Numbered from the stretch's first letter, positions 9,024 through 17,327 are shown. The stretch is DNA of 64,000 bases from Altererythrobacter sp. CAU 1644 (GCF_029623755.1 NZ_CP121106.1:3177745-3241744); one strand, 5' to 3'. The notes: generated by a model not told the origin, from the letters alone. Numbers and translations are program-made.

Positions 9024-9938
9024 CTAACGCGCCGCTTTGCGGCGCAGCCATGCTATGAGTTCATCGTTCCAGTCGGTATCGCTTGGATGTGGCTTGCGGA
9101 CTTGGATCGTCCGCCCTTCCTGCGCGTAGGCTCCGAGGCCACGCGAGGCGGCCAGCTCGCCGCCAGCATCATGATCGACGAACAGATGAAGCTCGGTCAC
9201 ACTCTCGGGAATGCTTACGAGACCGAAACGCTCATTCCCAAGGGTCGCCCAAACGGGAATGCCGGTGAGCGCATAGGCTGACAACGCGCTCTCGATCCCC
9301 TCGGCAAGGCCGAGCTTCCCGGAAACCGGAGCAAAGAGACGGACAGCAGCTTCACCGAGCGAGCCAAGCGCGCGCTTTGGCTTGTCGAAGGTGGCCTTGG
9401 TTGAAGCCTCGGTGGACAAAAACGTGCGGTGGATCGCGATCGGCCCCTCATCGAGGCTGACCGCCGCAATCATAGCGGGAAGAAAGCGGGCCTGTCCTTT
9501 CGGCCCGAGCGGCGTTTGCGGATGAAAGCGAAGAGCTGAAGATGCGGCCAGGATGCCGCGGCTCTCGAGGTAGGCCTTCGCCGGACTGGCACCCAATGGT
9601 TCCGCTTCGCGCCAGATCCTCAACGCTGCTGCCGAGGGTGTGCGTAGCCTTGTTGGCTCGATCTGATCCTCGGCCGAAGAACCCGAGAAAAACCTGGCCA
9701 CCTCGAAACCTTCGCGCGCCATTGCGGAAAGCACGCTCTGTTGATCGCAGCCCGCAAAGCAATGGAAGAGAATAGCCTTTCGGCCGAGCGTCACGCCGAG
9801 CGAAGGTGTGCGGTCATCATGCGCGGGACAGCACGCCATCCCCTTTGTGCCTGACCATTTGCCCCCTCGGCTTTCGCAGATGTTGCGGGCGGTGTCCTCA
9901 AGCGAGGTACGTGACAGGGTTGAATTCGAAACAGGCAT
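9024..9938 (-). CDS. CHC2-type zinc finger plus Toprim primase-like protein
   Basis: A 304-residue plasmid/element-type primase. The N-terminal zinc-binding part has Cys36/Cys37, His40, Cys60 and Cys64 (CCPAHDDRTPSL and FHCFAGC), like CHC2 fingers of DnaG-type primases. The Toprim fold shows the catalytic Glu213 (LAEGIESALSAY) and Asp255-x-Asp257 (LFVDHDAGG). It probably makes primers for element replication after excision or transfer. It is first in the leftward operon with the helicase (75-base gap) and the ParB-like gene. A possible promoter on the minus strand (TTGCCT, 17 bases, TAAATA) overlaps the SOS box at 10030-10044, which suggests LexA control of the whole operon. Confidence 0.83.
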   Translation of the reverse strand: MPVSNSTLSRTSLEDTARNICESRGGKWSGTKGMACCPAHDDRTPSLGVTLGRKAILFHCFAGCDQQSVLSAMAREGFEVARFFSGSSAEDQIEPTRLRTPSAAALRIWREAEPLGASPAKAYLESRGILAASSALRFHPQTPLGPKGQARFLPAMIAAVSLDEGPIAIHRTFLSTEASTKATFDKPKRALGSLGEAAVRLFAPVSGKLGLAEGIESALSAYALTGIPVWATLGNERFGLVSIPESVTELHLFVDHDAGGELAASRGLGAYAQEGRTIQVRKPHPSDTDWNDELIAWLRRKAAR

Positions 9939-10029
9939 ACCGGCTCCATCGCCTCACAATTGCCCCCTCCAGACGAACCCCTCTCCTCTCGGATAAACTT
10001 GCAAAAAAAACGTTTTCCTACACCCATTT

Positions 10030-10044
10030 GTTCTATTTATGTTC
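10030..10044. promoter_or_regulatory. Predicted LexA (SOS) box
   Basis: The site reads GTTC-TATTTAT-GTTC, an exact match to the alphaproteobacterial LexA consensus GTTC-N7-GTTC. It lies 35 bases upstream of the transglycosylase start and 92 bases from the start of the divergent primase operon. A binding site here would cover the likely -10 regions in both directions, the usual geometry for LexA repression. Confidence 0.75.
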
Positions 10045-10078
10045 TCTTGCGGATCGAGGCAACGTGAAAGGTAATTCA

Positions 10079-10669
10079 ATGCGAATGTCTCTGGTGGCTT
10101 GCGGTTGCGGTGCGCTCGCGATTGCGATTTCGGGATCCGCGCACGCGCAGGAGTTTCAGGTCTTCGACCATGACCTCGGCACAGTTGAGGTTACAAACGA
10201 CAAAGGGCGCGCTTTCAACCCGACTGCAATCCACTTGGGCAAGCCAGATGGCGGCGCGGCCTATATCGATAGAAGCTTCAAGGAAGCCTTGTATGAGCCA
10301 CTCATCCGGCAAGCTGAAGCGCGATACCAATTGCCGCCTCGACTGCTTCAGGCCCTGATTTGGCAGGAATCGCGGTTCAACCCGATGGCAATCAGTCCGG
10401 CTGGCGCCGCTGGGCTCGCTCAACTCATGCCGGGAACGGCAAGAGAACTTGGTGTCAGCAATCGCCACGATCCGGCTGAGAACATCGATGGCGGCGCGCG
10501 GTATCTGAAGCAGATGCTAGAGCGCTTCGGTGCGATCCATCTCGCGCTGGCCGCATACAATGCTGGTCCCGGCGCCGTGTCGCGAGCCGGCGGAATACCG
10601 AAAAATCGTGAAACACCTGGATATGTGAAGAGCGTTATCGACCGATGGATGGCATACGGTTCGATATGA
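10079..10669 (+). CDS. Lytic transglycosylase (SLT, VirB1-like), secreted
   Basis: A 196-residue periplasmic peptidoglycan lytic transglycosylase. The signal peptide spans residues 1-24, with likely cleavage after AHA-Q. The SLT domain fills residues 75-190; the catalytic Glu97 is in WQESRFNP, followed by SPAGAAGLAQLMPGTA and AAYNAGPGAV. On mobile elements such enzymes open the cell wall for a conjugation channel, but no type IV secretion genes are visible in this window. The ATG at 10079 was chosen because a proper signal sequence starts there; a much longer upstream frame has no signal peptide. Its stop overlaps the start of the next gene (ATGA). Confidence 0.85.
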   Translation: MRMSLVACGCGALAIAISGSAHAQEFQVFDHDLGTVEVTNDKGRAFNPTAIHLGKPDGGAAYIDRSFKEALYEPLIRQAEARYQLPPRLLQALIWQESRFNPMAISPAGAAGLAQLMPGTARELGVSNRHDPAENIDGGARYLKQMLERFGAIHLALAAYNAGPGAVSRAGGIPKNRETPGYVKSVIDRWMAYGSI

Positions 10670-10869
10670 CTACGAATCGGAAAAGGATCAGCGGACGGCT
10701 CGAGCACCTTCCTCGGGGAGCCGTAATTGTAACCGATGCCGGAGATCATTGGGTTCTCGAAGACTACGAACCCTCAAACAACGACTTTGGATTTGAGGTT
10801 ACCGCAGAGGGTATCGTTGTCGGGTTCGACCGCCTTCGCGTCGAATGGCTGGGGCAGGTGCCCGCCTAG
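10666..10869 (+). CDS. Small conserved-looking protein (DUF5818-like?), 67 aa
   Basis: A 67-residue soluble protein with no signal peptide. It starts at an ATGA overlap with the transglycosylase stop, which strongly suggests translational coupling and a real gene. The sequence is rich in beta-type segments (GAVIVTDAGDHWVLEDYE). It vaguely resembles the small DUF5818 proteins common in sphingomonads, but I cannot confirm this by eye. It converges on the integrase, whose stop is 7 bases away. No function can be given. Confidence 0.6.
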   Translation: MTTNRKRISGRLEHLPRGAVIVTDAGDHWVLEDYEPSNNDFGFEVTAEGIVVGFDRLRVEWLGQVPA

Positions 10870-10876
10870 GAGCAGG

Positions 10877-12130
10877 TCAAGCGGCTCTCAAAACAGCAAT
10901 GTTTTGCGCTTTGCCGCCGATGGAATCGAGGAAGTCTGCCCAATCCTGCAGCATTGCACGACGGGGAGCGAGATATTCGGCAGCATTGTATGCCCCGCGA
11001 ACCTCGTTCTCTTCGCTGTGTGCCAATTGCAGTTCGACCCAGTCTTCATGATATCTGCGGATCCACATCGGTGGTTCGCCGACCTCGACCAGCTGCTCAT
11101 TCGCCCAGGTGCTCGCCAGACCCCTGAAGCCGTGAACAGTTTGTCGCCCGTGGTAACCGAGGCGATAGAGGCCATAGATCATCGTATTCTCGGAAAGCGG
11201 CATCTTGGGCTTCTGGCCTGGAAAGACGTATTCGCCTTCGGACTTGCTGATCATATCTTGAGCAAGAGAAGCGGCTTGTCGCGACAAAGGCACGATATGC
11301 TCGCGGCCCATTTTCATCCGATCAGCGCCAATGCGCCAAACTGGTAAATCTCCGACTAGACCTTCAAACTCGTGCTTCTTGGCGAACCGGAGTTCCTTGG
11401 TCCGGACCCATGTAAGAAGAGCAAAGGTCAATGCCGCCCGCGTAATTTCGGATCGTCTCTCACCCTCTTCCTGGTATCGCTCCATCTTGATGATGAGTTC
11501 GGGTAGCTGTGCCAGAGGCAGCTTCGCCATATGCTTGACCCGAGGACGTGGCTTCAAAGCCCCCCGAAGATGCGCCGTTGGATCGGAATCGCAAAGTCCG
11601 CTGGCAATCGCGAACTGGAATACCTGACCAATGCATTGCTTGGCCCGTCGACTGATGTCGAGCGCGCCGCGCTCCTCGATCTTCCGAATGACCTTCAGGA
11701 CTTCTGGTGGAGTTATCTCATGCATCATGAGCTCGCCTAAGACAGGAAGCACGTCCTGCTCCATCCGCGACCACACGCGCTTCGCATGGGCGGGATTGAG
11801 ACTACTTGCTCTGTTCTCATGCCACATGGTGGCAATCGCCCTGAAGGTCTTAGCCTCTTCGAAGTCCCGACCCGGTTTGTGAACCATCGGGTCCCTGCCT
11901 TCGGCCAGCACACCCTTGGCAGCTCTCTTGAGTTCTCTTGCGGCCGCTATTCCGACTTCGGGGTAGGCACCGAAAGAAAGCAGCTTCTCCTTCCCGTGGT
12001 ACCGGTATTTCAGCCGCCAGAGCTTCGAGCCGTTCTTTTGCACCAGGAGGAATAATCCCTCCCCATCCGCAAGCTTGTATGGACGCTCAGCCGCCTTCGC
12101 TTTTTTGATCTGAATCTCACTCAAGGCCAT
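10877..12130 (-). CDS. int: P4-type tyrosine integrase (DUF4102 N-terminus)
   Basis: A 417-residue site-specific recombinase that integrates and excises the element. The N-terminal DUF4102 arm-binding domain (about residues 3-85) has the usual KLADGEGLFLLV and FGAYPEV motifs. The catalytic set is present: Arg243 (WVRTKELR), His333-x-x-Arg336 (HGFRG), His371 and Tyr381 (RGAYNAAEYL). The C-terminus is complete, so the enzyme should be active. The gene begins 180 bases from the 3' end of tRNA-Met and reads away from it, the standard layout for a tRNA-targeting integrase beside its attachment site. A TACCCCC heptamer sits directly upstream of the ATG. Confidence 0.93.
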   Translation of the reverse strand: MALSEIQIKKAKAAERPYKLADGEGLFLLVQKNGSKLWRLKYRYHGKEKLLSFGAYPEVGIAAARELKRAAKGVLAEGRDPMVHKPGRDFEEAKTFRAIATMWHENRASSLNPAHAKRVWSRMEQDVLPVLGELMMHEITPPEVLKVIRKIEERGALDISRRAKQCIGQVFQFAIASGLCDSDPTAHLRGALKPRPRVKHMAKLPLAQLPELIIKMERYQEEGERRSEITRAALTFALLTWVRTKELRFAKKHEFEGLVGDLPVWRIGADRMKMGREHIVPLSRQAASLAQDMISKSEGEYVFPGQKPKMPLSENTMIYGLYRLGYHGRQTVHGFRGLASTWANEQLVEVGEPPMWIRRYHEDWVELQLAHSEENEVRGAYNAAEYLAPRRAMLQDWADFLDSIGGKAQNIAVLRAA

Positions 12131-12131
12131 T

Positions 12132-12183
12132 GGGGGTATCGCTCCTTTTCGCTACCCCCGGAAAATACCCCCAAAATACCCCC
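12132..12183. repeat. TACCCCC heptamer iterons at the integrase promoter
   Basis: The heptamer TACCCCC occurs three times in direct orientation (12153-12159, 12166-12172, 12177-12183) and once inverted (GGGGGTA, 12132-12138), all within 52 bases upstream of the integrase ATG. The last two copies share an AAAA prefix and are 11 bases apart, about one helical turn. They are likely protein-binding sites: integrase arm sites or an integrase/excisionase operator. Confidence 0.6.
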
Positions 12184-12206
12184 ACACCAAATCCGGCTTC
12201 AAGCGA

Positions 12207-12291
12207 ATGCATGCGCACGCAAGCGGACGCGAATCACTCACATCATTCTGTTTTAATTGAAGTTTACGGATGTATGCGGAAGCAAGCGAAC
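12207..12291. repeat. Imperfect 22-bp direct repeat in the attachment region
   Basis: Copy 1 (12207-12228) and copy 2 (12270-12291) share the pattern ATG-ATGCG-A-GCAAGCG-AC with four mismatches and are 63 bases apart, about six helical turns. They lie between the integrase promoter and the tRNA 3' end, where arm-type or accessory recombination sites are expected. Confidence 0.55.
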
Positions 12292-12308
12292 CCATGCGGA
12301 TTCGAGAT

Positions 12309-12385
12309 TGGTAGCGGAGGAGGGACTCGAACCCCCGACACGCGGATTATGATTCCGCTGCTCTAACCACCTGAGCTACTCCGCC
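12309..12385 (-). tRNA. tRNA-Met (anticodon CAT)
   Basis: A 77-base cloverleaf on the minus strand with encoded CCA at 12309-12311. The acceptor arms are GGCGGAG and CTCCGCT (one G-U pair). The D arm has GCTCAGGTGGTTAGAGC, the anticodon stem GCGGA/TCCGC holds the loop ATCATAA, and the T arm reads GGGGGTTCGAGTCCCTC. It resembles elongator tRNA-Met; it lacks initiator features. The mobile element is joined at its 3' end, so part of the 3' half may be supplied by the element. Confidence 0.93.
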
Positions 12386-12475
12386 CCAGTCATTGCCATG
12401 AGGCCTGCCGGGGCGAATTGCCCGCTCGGCAGGCGGCGCATTTAGGGCCGCAGAGCCGCCCGGTCAACACCCATG

Positions 12476-12997
12476 TCACGCCTTTTCGCGCCCTCTGAAT
12501 GGGAAGTTGCGCACCATCTCCCACGGCCCCCCAAGATAGCGATGAAGCTCGAGGCCGGTGAAGTGGAACTCGCGTTGTTCGACGACACTTGCAAGTTCGG
12601 CCTGCAGCGCCCTCGCCTCCTCCTTGGTGACCTTGTTCTGGACGGTGATGTGCAGCCTTGGCTCGTGCAGGTCCTGGTCAGTGAGGGCGCCGTGAAAATG
12701 CTCCGCAATCCCTGCGCGAATGGCGAGCATGCCAGGGCTTTCGATTCGGATCGCGGTGCCCTTCCCCAAATCCATCAAGCCTTCGATCCGCGCCGGTACA
12801 GGCGCAAATTCTCCTGCCACCCGGGGAAGCACGGTCTTGAGCTCTTCGAACAGCGTCGGCGCAAAGCTGTGAAAAAGCGTGACATGCGCGTGCAAGTGAT
12901 TGCGCTCAGGCGGAAAGTGCTCTCGCCGCAGCCTGTCTGCCCAGGCGAACAGATCAGGCGGCAGCGACGCCGTGACGATGAAGGGCGGGTTCTTCAT
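12476..12997 (-). CDS. 2'-5' RNA ligase family protein (2H phosphoesterase)
   Basis: A 173-residue 2H phosphoesterase-fold protein. Two HxT motifs are visible: HAHVTLFH near residue 37 and LHITVQNK near residue 120, the paired catalytic histidines of this family. Members act on RNA 2',3'-cyclic or 2'-5' phosphodiester ends; the natural substrate is unclear. I chose the ATG at 12997, giving MKNPPFIVTASLP, where family similarity begins; no clear ribosome site is seen. It is divergent from the alkylsulfatase and is the first chromosomal gene after the tRNA. Confidence 0.8.
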   Translation of the reverse strand: MKNPPFIVTASLPPDLFAWADRLRREHFPPERNHLHAHVTLFHSFAPTLFEELKTVLPRVAGEFAPVPARIEGLMDLGKGTAIRIESPGMLAIRAGIAEHFHGALTDQDLHEPRLHITVQNKVTKEEARALQAELASVVEQREFHFTGLELHRYLGGPWEMVRNFPFRGREKA

Positions 12998-13095
12998 GGT
13001 GGCGCTATGGACCGGTCGCGCTGCCTTACGCAACGTCACCCTTGTTATCGACCGGGCATGGGAGCAGTCTCCCTTGCAAGGTGGAGGAGAGAAAC

Positions 13096-15054
13096 ATGAC
13101 CGGCAGAATGCGAAACCGTACTCTGGTGACCTTGGCACTGATCGCAGCGCCCCTGCATGGCGAGGCGCTGGCGCAGCCCAAACCTGCTTCTCCTGCCACG
13201 ATCGAGGCGCAGCGCGTCGCCGCCTCGGCCCTGCCCGCCGATGGCGAGCGCGACGCGGCCTTCGCCACGCGCGGATTCCTCGCCACGCGCAGCGACCCGG
13301 TGATCAAGAACGCAAACGGTGAGCCAGTCTGGAACCTCGCCGCTTACGACTTCGTCGATGGCGAGGCGCCTGCAACCGTCCATCCGAGCCTGTGGCGGCA
13401 CATGCGCTACCTCAAGCATCACGGGCTGTTCGAGGTGACAGACGGCGTGTGGCAGGTTCGAGGATTCGACCTGTCGAACATGACCGTCGTGCGCGGTGCC
13501 ACCGGCTGGATCCTGATCGACCCACTGACCACGGCCGAGGTTGCGGCCGCGGCGCTGGAACTCGTCAATGAAACGCTCGGCGAGCGGCCGGTGACGGCGG
13601 TCGTCTACAGCCATAGCCACGCCGATCACTTCGGCGGCGTGCGCGGTGTAGTCGGCGAGGAGGAGGTCAAGGCAGGTCGGGTCGCGGTCATCGCACCCGA
13701 ACACTTCATGGAGGAAGCCAGCTCGGAAAACGTGATGGCCGGCAGCGCCATGACGCGGCGCGCCGCCTATCAGTTCGGACGCGGGCTTCAGCCAGGGCCA
13801 CAAGGCCAGATGGGCAGCGGAATCGGTACGGCGGTGTCCGGCGGGACTGTCACGCTGATCGCGCCCAATGACATCATCAAGCGCACCGGTGAGAAACGGG
13901 TGGTGGATGGCGTTTCGCTGGAATTCCAGATCGTTTCCGGGAGCGAGGCGCCCGCAGAGCTCAACGTCTATGTCGAACCGGCGCGGACGTTTCTAGCGGC
14001 GGAGATCGCGACCTGCACCATGCACAATATCCTGACTCCGCGCGGAGCCAAGGTGCGCGACACGCGCGCCTGGGCGCACTATCTTGACGAGGCGGCCACC
14101 GTTTATGCGCCCAAGAGCGATGTCGTGGTCTCGAGCCATTGCTGGCCGCAATTCGGGACCGAGGCCGGCACGGCCTGGCTTTCGGCCCAGCGCGACAACT
14201 ATCGCTACCTCCACGACCAAACAGTGAGGCGAATGAACCGTGGATCGACCATGGCGGAAATCGCGGAGGACGTTCCCCTTCCCACGAACCTTGGCGAGGA
14301 GTGGTCCAACCACGGTTATTACGGCACCTACAGCCACAATTCGAAGGCCATCTACCAGTATTATCTAGGTTGGTACGATGCCGTTCCGGCGAACCTGCAT
14401 GCGCATCCGCCAATCGAACGCGCCAGGCGCATGGTCGAGGCTCTCGGCGGTTCGGAACGCGTCATGGCGCTCGCCCGGACGGCAATGGCTTCAGGTGACT
14501 ATCGCTGGGCGTCCGACCTCTTGCAGCAACTGGTTTTCACCGCACCTGCCGATGAGCAGGCGCGCGGTCTGCTTGCCGACAGCTATGAACAGCAGGGCTA
14601 CCAGGCAGAGAGCGCAATCTGGCGCAACCAGTTCCTCGTTGCGGCGGATGAGCTACGGAAGGGCGCCCGCGAGGCGTTCCAGACCCAAAGCCCCGACGTC
14701 ATCAGCGCCATCGAAACCGGCCTGCTGCTCGATTCCGCAGCGACGCGGTTCGATCCGACGAAGCTGGCAAGCGGGCCGGTGACGGTCCAGCTTCACCTGA
14801 CCGATCGCGGAGAAACCGCGGTGATCGAGGCGAACGACCGGATCATGATCGGGCGATTGGGTCAGCAGGTCGAGGCTCCCGATGTCGTTCTGCGCGGGCC
14901 GCGGCAGATGATCCTGGGGATGCTTTTCCTGAAAATGCCGGTCGAGCAGATGGCGGCCGCCGGGCTTCAGGTCGAAGGAGATGCCACGGCGATGCAAGGC
15001 TTGATCGATGCGCTCGATCCTGTCGGGGCGGGCTTCAACATCGTCCTGCCCTAA
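13096..15054 (+). CDS. Secreted alkyl/aryl sulfatase, metallo-beta-lactamase fold (SdsA1/BDS1-like)
   Basis: A 652-residue periplasmic enzyme that hydrolyses sulfate esters such as primary alkyl sulfates, releasing the alcohol and sulfate. The signal peptide is residues 1-27 (ends EALAQ). The zinc-binding motif HSHADHFGG begins at His173; a long helical dimerisation region follows, and a C-terminal SCP2-like domain covers about residues 540-652. The length fits SdsA1-type enzymes (about 650). The start at 13096 has GGAGGAG seven bases upstream. It stands alone and converges on mltG. Confidence 0.88.
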   Translation: MTGRMRNRTLVTLALIAAPLHGEALAQPKPASPATIEAQRVAASALPADGERDAAFATRGFLATRSDPVIKNANGEPVWNLAAYDFVDGEAPATVHPSLWRHMRYLKHHGLFEVTDGVWQVRGFDLSNMTVVRGATGWILIDPLTTAEVAAAALELVNETLGERPVTAVVYSHSHADHFGGVRGVVGEEEVKAGRVAVIAPEHFMEEASSENVMAGSAMTRRAAYQFGRGLQPGPQGQMGSGIGTAVSGGTVTLIAPNDIIKRTGEKRVVDGVSLEFQIVSGSEAPAELNVYVEPARTFLAAEIATCTMHNILTPRGAKVRDTRAWAHYLDEAATVYAPKSDVVVSSHCWPQFGTEAGTAWLSAQRDNYRYLHDQTVRRMNRGSTMAEIAEDVPLPTNLGEEWSNHGYYGTYSHNSKAIYQYYLGWYDAVPANLHAHPPIERARRMVEALGGSERVMALARTAMASGDYRWASDLLQQLVFTAPADEQARGLLADSYEQQGYQAESAIWRNQFLVAADELRKGAREAFQTQSPDVISAIETGLLLDSAATRFDPTKLASGPVTVQLHLTDRGETAVIEANDRIMIGRLGQQVEAPDVVLRGPRQMILGMLFLKMPVEQMAAAGLQVEGDATAMQGLIDALDPVGAGFNIVLP

Positions 15055-15072
15055 GCCCAGGGCGGGCTGCAG

Positions 15073-16038
15073 CTACATCTCGCCGCGTTCGCGCCGCAGG
15101 CGATACCATTCGGCGACATTGGCATTGTGCTCGTCAAGCGTGTCGGCGAACTTGTGCCCACCGGTTCCGTCGGCGACCATGTAGAGCGCGTTGGTCGCTG
15201 CCGGATCGAGGACAGCGGCGATGCTCTCCCGCCCCGGGTTGGTGATCGGCCCCTTGGGCAGACCGACCATCGAATAGGTGTTGTAGTCGTTGACCGCGGC
15301 AATCTCGGACTGCCTGATCCGGCGACCGAGCGGCTTGCCCTTGGTGATCGGGTAGATAATCGTCGGATCGGCCTGCAGCATCATGCCCTGCTTGACCCGG
15401 TTGGAATACAGCCCTGCAACCATGCGGCGTTCGCGCGCGACGCCGGTTTCCTTCTCGACGATCGAGGCCAGGATCAGCGCATCGCGCATGGTGTCGACAG
15501 CAATGCCCGGCTTGCGCTTGGCCCAGGCCTCGGCGAGGTAGGTGTCCATCGCCGCCTGCATCCGTTCGACCACCACCTGGCGGCTCTCGCCGCGCTCAAA
15601 ATCGTAGGTATCGGGCAGGATCGAGCCTTCGGGCGGAACGTCGATCTCTCCCGTCAACAGCTCTTCCGCCATCAGCTTCTCGAACACCATGATCGATGGC
15701 CAGCCTTCTGGGATCGTAACGAAGCGCCGGATGACGTCGCCGGACTGAAACGCCTCGAGCATGTCGCCCTGGCTCATGTCGGCAGTAAGCTCGAATTCGC
15801 CCGCCTGGATCGGATCACCGCCGCCGAGCAGTTTTGCCCGCAACAGGAAACCGTTTGCGGAGGATATCAGCCCCTCTTCTTCCAGCTTCTCCGCGACCGA
15901 GGTCAGCGACGATCCAGCCGGGATGACGAATGACGTGTCCTCTTCGACCGTAGCCGAACCGAACATTCCGCTGGCAAAGACACCGGCGGCGACTAACAGC
16001 AATGCGAGGATGGCTACGACGAGGCAGCCACGCTTCAT
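15073..16038 (-). CDS. mltG: Endolytic transglycosylase MltG
   Basis: A 321-residue inner-membrane enzyme that cuts nascent glycan strands and so ends peptidoglycan polymerisation. One N-terminal membrane anchor lies at residues 3-23. The YceG-like domain shows the catalytic Glu in ILASIVEKETGVARER, followed by LQADPTIIYP and TYSMVGLPKGPITNPG, all typical. The ATG at 16038 is preferred; a GTG one codon upstream is equally possible. It follows fabF by five bases, as in many proteobacteria (fabF-mltG), so it is probably in the acpP-fabF-mltG operon. Confidence 0.93.
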   Translation of the reverse strand: MKRGCLVVAILALLLVAAGVFASGMFGSATVEEDTSFVIPAGSSLTSVAEKLEEEGLISSANGFLLRAKLLGGGDPIQAGEFELTADMSQGDMLEAFQSGDVIRRFVTIPEGWPSIMVFEKLMAEELLTGEIDVPPEGSILPDTYDFERGESRQVVVERMQAAMDTYLAEAWAKRKPGIAVDTMRDALILASIVEKETGVARERRMVAGLYSNRVKQGMMLQADPTIIYPITKGKPLGRRIRQSEIAAVNDYNTYSMVGLPKGPITNPGRESIAAVLDPAATNALYMVADGTGGHKFADTLDEHNANVAEWYRLRRERGEM

Positions 16039-16043
16039 CACGT

Positions 16044-17303
16044 TCAGTCGACCTTCTTCATGATGAGCGAGGCGTTGGTGCCGCCAAATCCGAAGCTGTT
16101 ATTGAGCACGGCACGTACCTCGCGCTGCTTCGCCTCAAGCGGAACGAGGTCGACACCCTCGGTGCCCTCATCGGGATTGTGCAGATTGAGCGTGGGCGGA
16201 ACCACCTGGTCGCGCATGGCGAGGATGCAAAATACCGCCTCGACCGCGCCCGCGCCGCCGAGAAGGTGGCCGATCGCCGATTTGGTGCTCGACATCGAGG
16301 CGCCCGAGAGGTCGTCGCCCAGCACGCGCTTGACCGCAGCGAGTTCGATCGTGTCGGCCATGGTCGATGTGCCGTGCGCGTTGACGTAATCGATATCGCC
16401 GGCGTCCATACCGGCCTTCCGCAGCGCCATGCGCATCGCGAGTTCGGCGCCCTTGCCTTCCGGGTGAGGTGCAGTGACGTGATAGGCGTCGCCTGACAGG
16501 CCGTAGCCGACCACCTCGGCGTAGATCTTCGCGCCACGCGCCTTGGCGTGTTCGTATTCTTCCAACACCACCACGCCTGCGCCCTCGCCCATGACGAAAC
16601 CGTCGCGGTCCTTGTCGTAGGGGCGGCTGGCCTCGGTCGGGCGGTCGTTCATGCTCATGTTGAGCGCGCGCGCCTGGGCAAAGCCCGCAACCCCGAGCGG
16701 GTTGATCGTGCTTTCAGCTCCGCCGGCAAGCATGACATCGGCATCGCCGTCCTTGATCATGCGGGCGGCATCGCCAATCGAGTGCGCACCGGTCGAACAG
16801 GCGGTCACGACCGCGTGGTTGGGACCCATCAGGCCGTATTTGATCGAGACCTGGCCGCTGATCAGGTTGATCAGGCGTCCATGGACGAAGTGCGGGCTGA
16901 CGCGACCGGGACCACGTTCGTGCAGCACGATCGATTCGCTCTCGATGCCAGGTAGCCCACCGATGCCCGAACCGATCGAACAGCCGGTGCGGGTCTTGAG
17001 GTCATCGTCCATCTCGGCAAGGCCTGCATCCTCCAGCGCCTGGCCGGCTGCATCGATACCGTAGACGATGAAGGGATCGACCTGACGCTGCACCTTGTGA
17101 TCCACGCGCTTGTCCGGGTCGAAACCGTCTTCGTGGTCCTTGGGCTTCACCTCACAAGCGATCTGGCACTTCTGGTCTGATGCATCGAAACGGGTGATCG
17201 GACCTGCACCGCTCTTGCCTGCGATGAGGTTCCGCCAGCTGGTTTCCACGTCTCCACCCAAGGGAGTGACGAGGCCAAGACCGGTTACGACGACACGACG
17301 CAT
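16044..17303 (-). CDS. fabF: 3-oxoacyl-ACP synthase II (KAS II)
   Basis: A 419-residue condensing enzyme of type II fatty acid synthesis that elongates acyl-ACP with malonyl-ACP. The active-site Cys is in TACSTGAHS, the two histidines in NAHGTSTMADTIE and IGHLLGGAGAVEA, and the C-terminal NSFGFGGTN is intact. Length and N-terminus (RRVVVTGLG) are standard. It lies downstream of acpP with a strong hairpin in the 98-base gap, so its expression relative to acpP may be set by partial termination. Confidence 0.96.
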   Translation of the reverse strand: MRRVVVTGLGLVTPLGGDVETSWRNLIAGKSGAGPITRFDASDQKCQIACEVKPKDHEDGFDPDKRVDHKVQRQVDPFIVYGIDAAGQALEDAGLAEMDDDLKTRTGCSIGSGIGGLPGIESESIVLHERGPGRVSPHFVHGRLINLISGQVSIKYGLMGPNHAVVTACSTGAHSIGDAARMIKDGDADVMLAGGAESTINPLGVAGFAQARALNMSMNDRPTEASRPYDKDRDGFVMGEGAGVVVLEEYEHAKARGAKIYAEVVGYGLSGDAYHVTAPHPEGKGAELAMRMALRKAGMDAGDIDYVNAHGTSTMADTIELAAVKRVLGDDLSGASMSSTKSAIGHLLGGAGAVEAVFCILAMRDQVVPPTLNLHNPDEGTEGVDLVPLEAKQREVRAVLNNSFGFGGTNASLIMKKVD

Positions 17304-17327
17304 TCAGTAATCTCCGCAAAAATGCCA

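Larger units (their letters stand above)
1..12312. mobile_element. Right part of an integrated element at tRNA-Met (ICE or genomic island)
   Basis: Everything left of the tRNA-Met 3' end reads as mobile DNA: P4-type integrase beside the tRNA, primase, methyltransferase-helicase, ParB-like protein, lytic transglycosylase and CBASS cargo. Right of the tRNA the genes are chromosomal housekeeping. The element continues past the left edge, where a second copy of the tRNA 3' end is predicted. No relaxase, coupling protein or secretion genes are visible here, so conjugative ability cannot be judged. Confidence 0.82.

Noticed and set aside
9806..10078. N-terminal extension of the transglycosylase frame
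   Set aside because: It would cover the SOS box and promoter region and bury the signal peptide; the ATG at 10079 gives a normal secreted protein.
10079..10669. Lytic transglycosylase as proof of a complete conjugation system
   Set aside because: No relaxase, VirB/VirD4 or pilus genes are visible, so conjugation cannot be claimed from this window.
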